A program made the position numbers and the translations under genes. This document shows positions 6,832 to 8,927 of a stretch of DNA of 8,927 bases, piece by piece. The DNA comes from Actinomycetes bacterium (GTDB taxonomy: Bacteria > Actinomycetota > Acidimicrobiia > Acidimicrobiales > Palsa-688). The notes below the pieces were generated by a model that was not told the DNA's origin, searched no databases, and saw only the letters and a program-made list of their open reading frames with translations. The stretch covers positions 1 to 8,927 of the forward strand of contig JAKABK010000049.1 of the NCBI GenBank assembly GCA_021796905.1. The letters run 5' to 3'. The stretch's first letter is position 1. Every line of letters begins with the position of its first letter.

Positions 6832-7659
6832 ATGTTCAGCCCAGCACCCGAGGACCCCCGGCAGCTGTCGCTGTCCGAGCTGGTGTCGCGCAGCGGGGTC
6901 CCGGCGAGCACCATCCACTACTACCTGCGGGCCGGACTGGTGCCACCGCCCAACCGGGAGGCGGCCAACCGCTTCAGCTACGACGAGCGTCACGTCACCG
7001 CCTTGCACTACATCCGCGCCCTTCGCGAGCGACGCGGGCTCGGCCTCGACGCGATCGCCGCCAAGCTCCCCGAGCTGCTGTCCCGACCGGCCGGCGACGG
7101 CGAGCTGCTCGACGACCCCGAGGAGGCCGACGCCGCCTGCCGGCTCCTCGACGCCGCCACCGACGCCTTCCGCACCCGCAGCTACGCCGAGGTCACCGTC
7201 GGCGAGATCGCCGAGGCCGCCCATGTCGGCAAGGGCAGCGTGTACCGGCACTTCTCCTCCAAGGAGGAGATCTTCACCGCCACCGTCGAGCGCCTGCTCG
7301 CCCGCACCGCCGTCGACTTCGCCGACATGGTCGATCGGCTCGGCGGCGCGCAGGGGGTCGCTACCGCTCCGGAGAAGACCGCCGCCGAGTTCGCCCGGCT
7401 CGTCGCCGAGGCCATGCCCGTCCTGCTCGAGGTCGGGGCCCGGGCGGCGAAGGGCCACGAGCCGAGCGAGGTGCTCGCCCGGCGGGTTCTCCGCACCCTG
7501 GCGGAGGCGGCCGGCCGGCCCCTCACCCCCGGCACGGACGACCCCTGCGAACCGTTCGACCCCCTCCCGGCCGGGATCCTCGTGCTCAAGGAGGCCTTCT
7601 CCACCGTCCTCACCTGGGCGGTCGGTCCGGACTGGCCGCCCGACGACTGGCCCGAGTAG
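6832..7659 (+). CDS. MerR-TetR fusion transcriptional regulator with two DNA-binding domains
   Basis: 275-residue regulator joining two families. Residues 12-82 are a MerR-type winged helix: LSLSELVSRSGVPASTIHYY, AGLVPPPNREAANRFSYDERHV and LHYIRALRERRGLGLDAIAAKL follow the MerR order of helix-turn-helix, wing and second helix pair. After a short acidic linker (88-103), residues 104-150 are a full TetR N-terminal domain: LLDAATDAFRTRSYAEVTVG, EIAEAAHVGKGSVYRHF, SSKEEIFTA. Residues 155-275 are the usual all-helical TetR ligand and dimerisation domain, of normal size, with no MerR metal-binding cysteines. Start ATG 6832 is preceded by GGAG (6824-6827) and GGGAGG (6814-6819); an earlier start would add low-complexity sequence. 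The ligand is unknown. Position between hpnR and hpnC suggests, but does not prove, control of hopanoid genes. Confidence 0.85.
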   Translation: MFSPAPEDPRQLSLSELVSRSGVPASTIHYYLRAGLVPPPNREAANRFSYDERHVTALHYIRALRERRGLGLDAIAAKLPELLSRPAGDGELLDDPEEADAACRLLDAATDAFRTRSYAEVTVGEIAEAAHVGKGSVYRHFSSKEEIFTATVERLLARTAVDFADMVDRLGGAQGVATAPEKTAAEFARLVAEAMPVLLEVGARAAKGHEPSEVLARRVLRTLAEAAGRPLTPGTDDPCEPFDPLPAGILVLKEAFSTVLTWAVGPDWPPDDWPE

Positions 7660-7673
7660 CGCCGCGGGGCGCT
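7658..7673 (+). terminator. Short stem-loop at the MerR-TetR gene end
   Basis: AGCGCC (7658-7663) pairs with GGCGCT (7668-7673) around GCGG, starting inside the TAG stop. No T-tract. It lies in the 74-bp convergent gap before the metallo-hydrolase stop, so termination is plausible but weak. Confidence 0.25.
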
Positions 7674-7733
7674 CGGCCGCGCAGCCTGCCCGGACGCCCG
7701 CTCCCCCATCGTCCTCCAGCTCCCGCTGTGGGT

Positions 7734-8444
7734 CTAGGGCCCCGCGAAGGCGGCCAGCCAGGACGCCTCGCTCGACGGCCCGAACACCACGTTGGCCTGC
7801 CGCACCGCCGACATCGGGGCGCTCGGATCGGGGGAGTAGCGGTGCCCGGGAAGCACGACGGTGTCGTCGGGCAGCTCGGCCAACCGGCGGAGGCTGCGGT
7901 ACATCGCCGCCGGGTCGCTGTCGTCGAGGTCCATGCGACCGCAGCCGTCGACGAACAGCGTGTCGCCGGTGACGAGCAGCGAACCGACGAGCAGGCACTG
8001 GCTCCCGGCGGTGTGCCCCGGGGTGTGCAGGACCCGGACCCCGATCCCGCCGACGCCGATCGCGTCGCCGTCGTCGTGGGCGACCAGCGACGAGGCCGGC
8101 ACCCCGGTCGCCTCCTCGATCCGTGGCAGCTCGGCGCGCTGGGCGTGGACCGGGACGTCGACCGCCTCGAGCAGTTCTGCGATCCCATCGACGTGATGGC
8201 CGGAGATCCGCCCTCCGACATGGTCGAAGTGGTGGTGGGTGGCGAGCACCCCGGCGACCTCCAACCCGTCGGCGCCGACCAGCTCCACCAGCTCACCGGG
8301 GGCGTGGGCCGGGTCGACGAGCAGCACCCGGCCGGCGTCCCGGTCGCCGATCGCGTAGGCATGGTTCAACATCTGGGTGGCGACCGGGTCCCCGGCGGCG
8401 AAGTCCCGGCCGGAGAGGAACTGGCGGAAGTACAGCGACGCCAC
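7734..8444 (-). CDS. Metallo-beta-lactamase-fold hydrolase, glyoxalase II/ETHE1-like
   Basis: 236-residue cytoplasmic enzyme of the metallo-beta-lactamase superfamily. The metal-binding motif THHHFDH gives H70, H72, D74 and H75; H144 (HTPGHTAGS), D161 (VTGDTLF) and H201 (VLPGHRY) complete the site. GCGRMD (167-172) after the third metal ligand resembles the CGRTD of ETHE1 persulfide dioxygenases, while overall length fits both that group and glyoxalase II-like thioesterases. Residues 20-45 (MLNHAYAIGDRDAGRVLLVD) form the usual first beta strands. GTG start fixed by a -10 box six bases upstream and absence of Shine-Dalgarno. It is divergent from hpnC with only 124 bp between, but no direct hopanoid role is known for the family. 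Substrate: glutathione-type thioester or persulfide in relatives; an actinobacterium would use another thiol. Confidence 0.82.
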   Translation of the reverse strand: MASLYFRQFLSGRDFAAGDPVATQMLNHAYAIGDRDAGRVLLVDPAHAPGELVELVGADGLEVAGVLATHHHFDHVGGRISGHHVDGIAELLEAVDVPVHAQRAELPRIEEATGVPASSLVAHDDGDAIGVGGIGVRVLHTPGHTAGSQCLLVGSLLVTGDTLFVDGCGRMDLDDSDPAAMYRSLRRLAELPDDTVVLPGHRYSPDPSAPMSAVRQANVVFGPSSEASWLAAFAGP

Positions 8445-8450
8445 CGGGTC

Positions 8451-8456
8451 AAGCTA
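8451..8456 (-). promoter_or_regulatory. -10 box of a leaderless metallo-hydrolase transcript
   Basis: On the minus strand GGTAGCTT ends six bases before the GTG start at 8444, the ideal spacing for a transcript beginning at the start codon. The upstream -35 region overlaps the hpnC -35 on the opposite strand (8473-8478), so the two divergent promoters share a face of DNA and may compete. Confidence 0.48.
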
Positions 8457-8472
8457 CCGGATGCGATGGTCG

Positions 8473-8501
8473 TTGACACACGCCCGGACATCGCGTACAA
8501 A
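8473..8501 (+). promoter_or_regulatory. Consensus-like promoter of hpnC
   Basis: TTGACA (8473-8478), a perfect -35, is 17 bp from TACAAA (8496-8501). This is the best housekeeping promoter in the window. Predicted start near 8508, with a leader of about 60 nt before ATG 8569. Expression would be strong unless repressed, which fits the operator-like palindrome directly downstream. Confidence 0.65.
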
Positions 8502-8504
8502 TGG

Positions 8505-8518
8505 TGACTGTTCAGTCA
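8505..8518. promoter_or_regulatory. TetR-style palindromic operator over the hpnC start site
   Basis: TGACTGTTCAGTCA is a perfect inverted repeat, six-base arms with a two-base centre, the form typical of TetR-family operators. It begins three bases after the -10 box and covers the predicted transcription start, so a bound protein would block initiation. The nearby MerR-TetR fusion is the natural candidate. A half-site GACTGTT also occurs at 6673-6679 next to the hpnR start codon, without the second arm. Confidence 0.5.
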
Positions 8519-8555
8519 GATGTTGTATGCCGGAGGTCGGGTTGTCGGAGACGGT

Positions 8556-8563
8556 GGAGGGAG
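8556..8563 (+). promoter_or_regulatory. Ribosome binding site of hpnC
   Basis: GGAGGGAG with five bases to ATG 8569. It supports this start over the in-frame ATG inside the conserved N-terminal region at codon 23. Confidence 0.7.
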
Positions 8564-8568
8564 CCTAC

Positions 8569-8927
8569 ATGAGCCCCTCGATCGCCGCGCCCCTCCCCGA
8601 CCTCCTCCCTCCGGCCGCCGAGATCCTCTCACGGATGCCCGGGGAGAACTTCCCGGTAGCACTGCGGGTGCTGCCCTCTGCGCTCCGGGACCGTCTCCGG
8701 GCGATCTACGCTTACGCCCGCTTCGTCGACCAGCTCGGCGACGCCTACCCCGGGGACCGTCTCGCCGCCCTGGACTGGCTGGAGGGCGAGCTCGACCGGG
8801 GCCTCCGTGGCGACCGGCCACCCTCGGACCTCCACCCCCTGGTCGGCCCGGTCGTGGCTCTCGTCTCCGGGGCCGGCACGGGCGGCGAGGACCTGCGAGC
8901 GCTCCTCGACGCCAACCGGATGGACCA
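8569..8927 (+). CDS. hpnC: Squalene biosynthesis protein HpnC, 3' end missing
   Basis: First 119 residues of a squalene/phytoene synthase-family protein. In the three-enzyme bacterial route HpnD joins two farnesyl diphosphates to presqualene diphosphate, HpnC converts this to hydroxysqualene and HpnE reduces it to squalene, the hopanoid precursor. The start GENFPVALRVLPSALRDRLR (25-44) followed by AIYAYARFVDQLGDAY is the HpnC pattern; D54 and D58 form the first aspartate-rich DxxxD motif that binds diphosphate through magnesium. The sequence ends at LLDANRMD, the conserved ANRxD region before the second half of the fold. ATG 8569 has GGAGGGAG (8556-8563) five bases upstream. It is probably the first gene of a hopanoid operon continuing beyond the window. 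HpnD or phytoene synthase are less likely because of the ENFPVA opening. Confidence 0.85.
   Translation, partial: MSPSIAAPLPDLLPPAAEILSRMPGENFPVALRVLPSALRDRLRAIYAYARFVDQLGDAYPGDRLAALDWLEGELDRGLRGDRPPSDLHPLVGPVVALVSGAGTGGEDLRALLDANRMD

Noticed and set aside
6558..8507. Long + strand open frame of 649 codons
   Set aside because: Overlaps the fusion regulator and lies antisense to the metallo-hydrolase. It is Arg-rich, typical of off-frame reading in high-GC DNA.

Overview
The window is high-GC bacterial DNA with strong G/C preference at third codon positions, frequent GTG starts and apparently leaderless promoters. With a BldD-type regulator carrying an intact cyclic-di-GMP motif, this points to an actinobacterium. 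The gene styles suggest the Acidimicrobiia or a close relative, but that placement is inferred from remembered family resemblance and was not tested.

Layout, left to right: (1) the 3' two-thirds of a glycogen debranching enzyme, glgX (2-1345, +); (2) a spacer with a 24-bp tandem repeat and a candidate promoter; (3) a bldD-like regulator (1621-2118, +); (4) a DedA-family membrane protein (2266-2925, +), probably leaderless; (5) a convergent spacer with two 22-bp direct repeats that each fold into a hairpin; (6) an HD-domain protein (3054-3596, -); (7) a possible 47-codon small ORF and a 12-bp stem-loop leading into a DMT/EamA-type transporter (3861-4727, +) that seems to start at a CTG overlapping the small ORF's stop; (8) a 432-bp stretch without an intact gene, holding a perfect 14-bp hairpin and a short island with coding-like base composition, perhaps a decayed gene; (9) hpnR, hopanoid C-3 methylase (5160-6671, -); (10) a regulator with a MerR-type DNA-binding domain joined to a complete TetR-type protein (6832-7659, +); (11) a metallo-beta-lactamase-fold hydrolase (7734-8444, -); (12) the start of hpnC (8569 to the window end, +), preceded by a consensus-like promoter with a perfect TetR-style palindrome over the predicted transcription start.

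The right third is the edge of a hopanoid locus. HpnC acts in the HpnC/HpnD/HpnE route from farnesyl diphosphate to squalene, and HpnR methylates the finished hopanoid at C-3. If the remaining genes (hpnD, hpnE, squalene-hopene cyclase) follow beyond the window, the organism would be a candidate source of 3-methylhopanoids. The MerR-TetR fusion lies between hpnR and hpnC, and the palindrome in the hpnC promoter is a plausible but untested target for it. The left part (glycogen, BldD, DedA, HD protein) looks like ordinary chromosomal housekeeping with no mobile elements, RNA genes or CRISPR.
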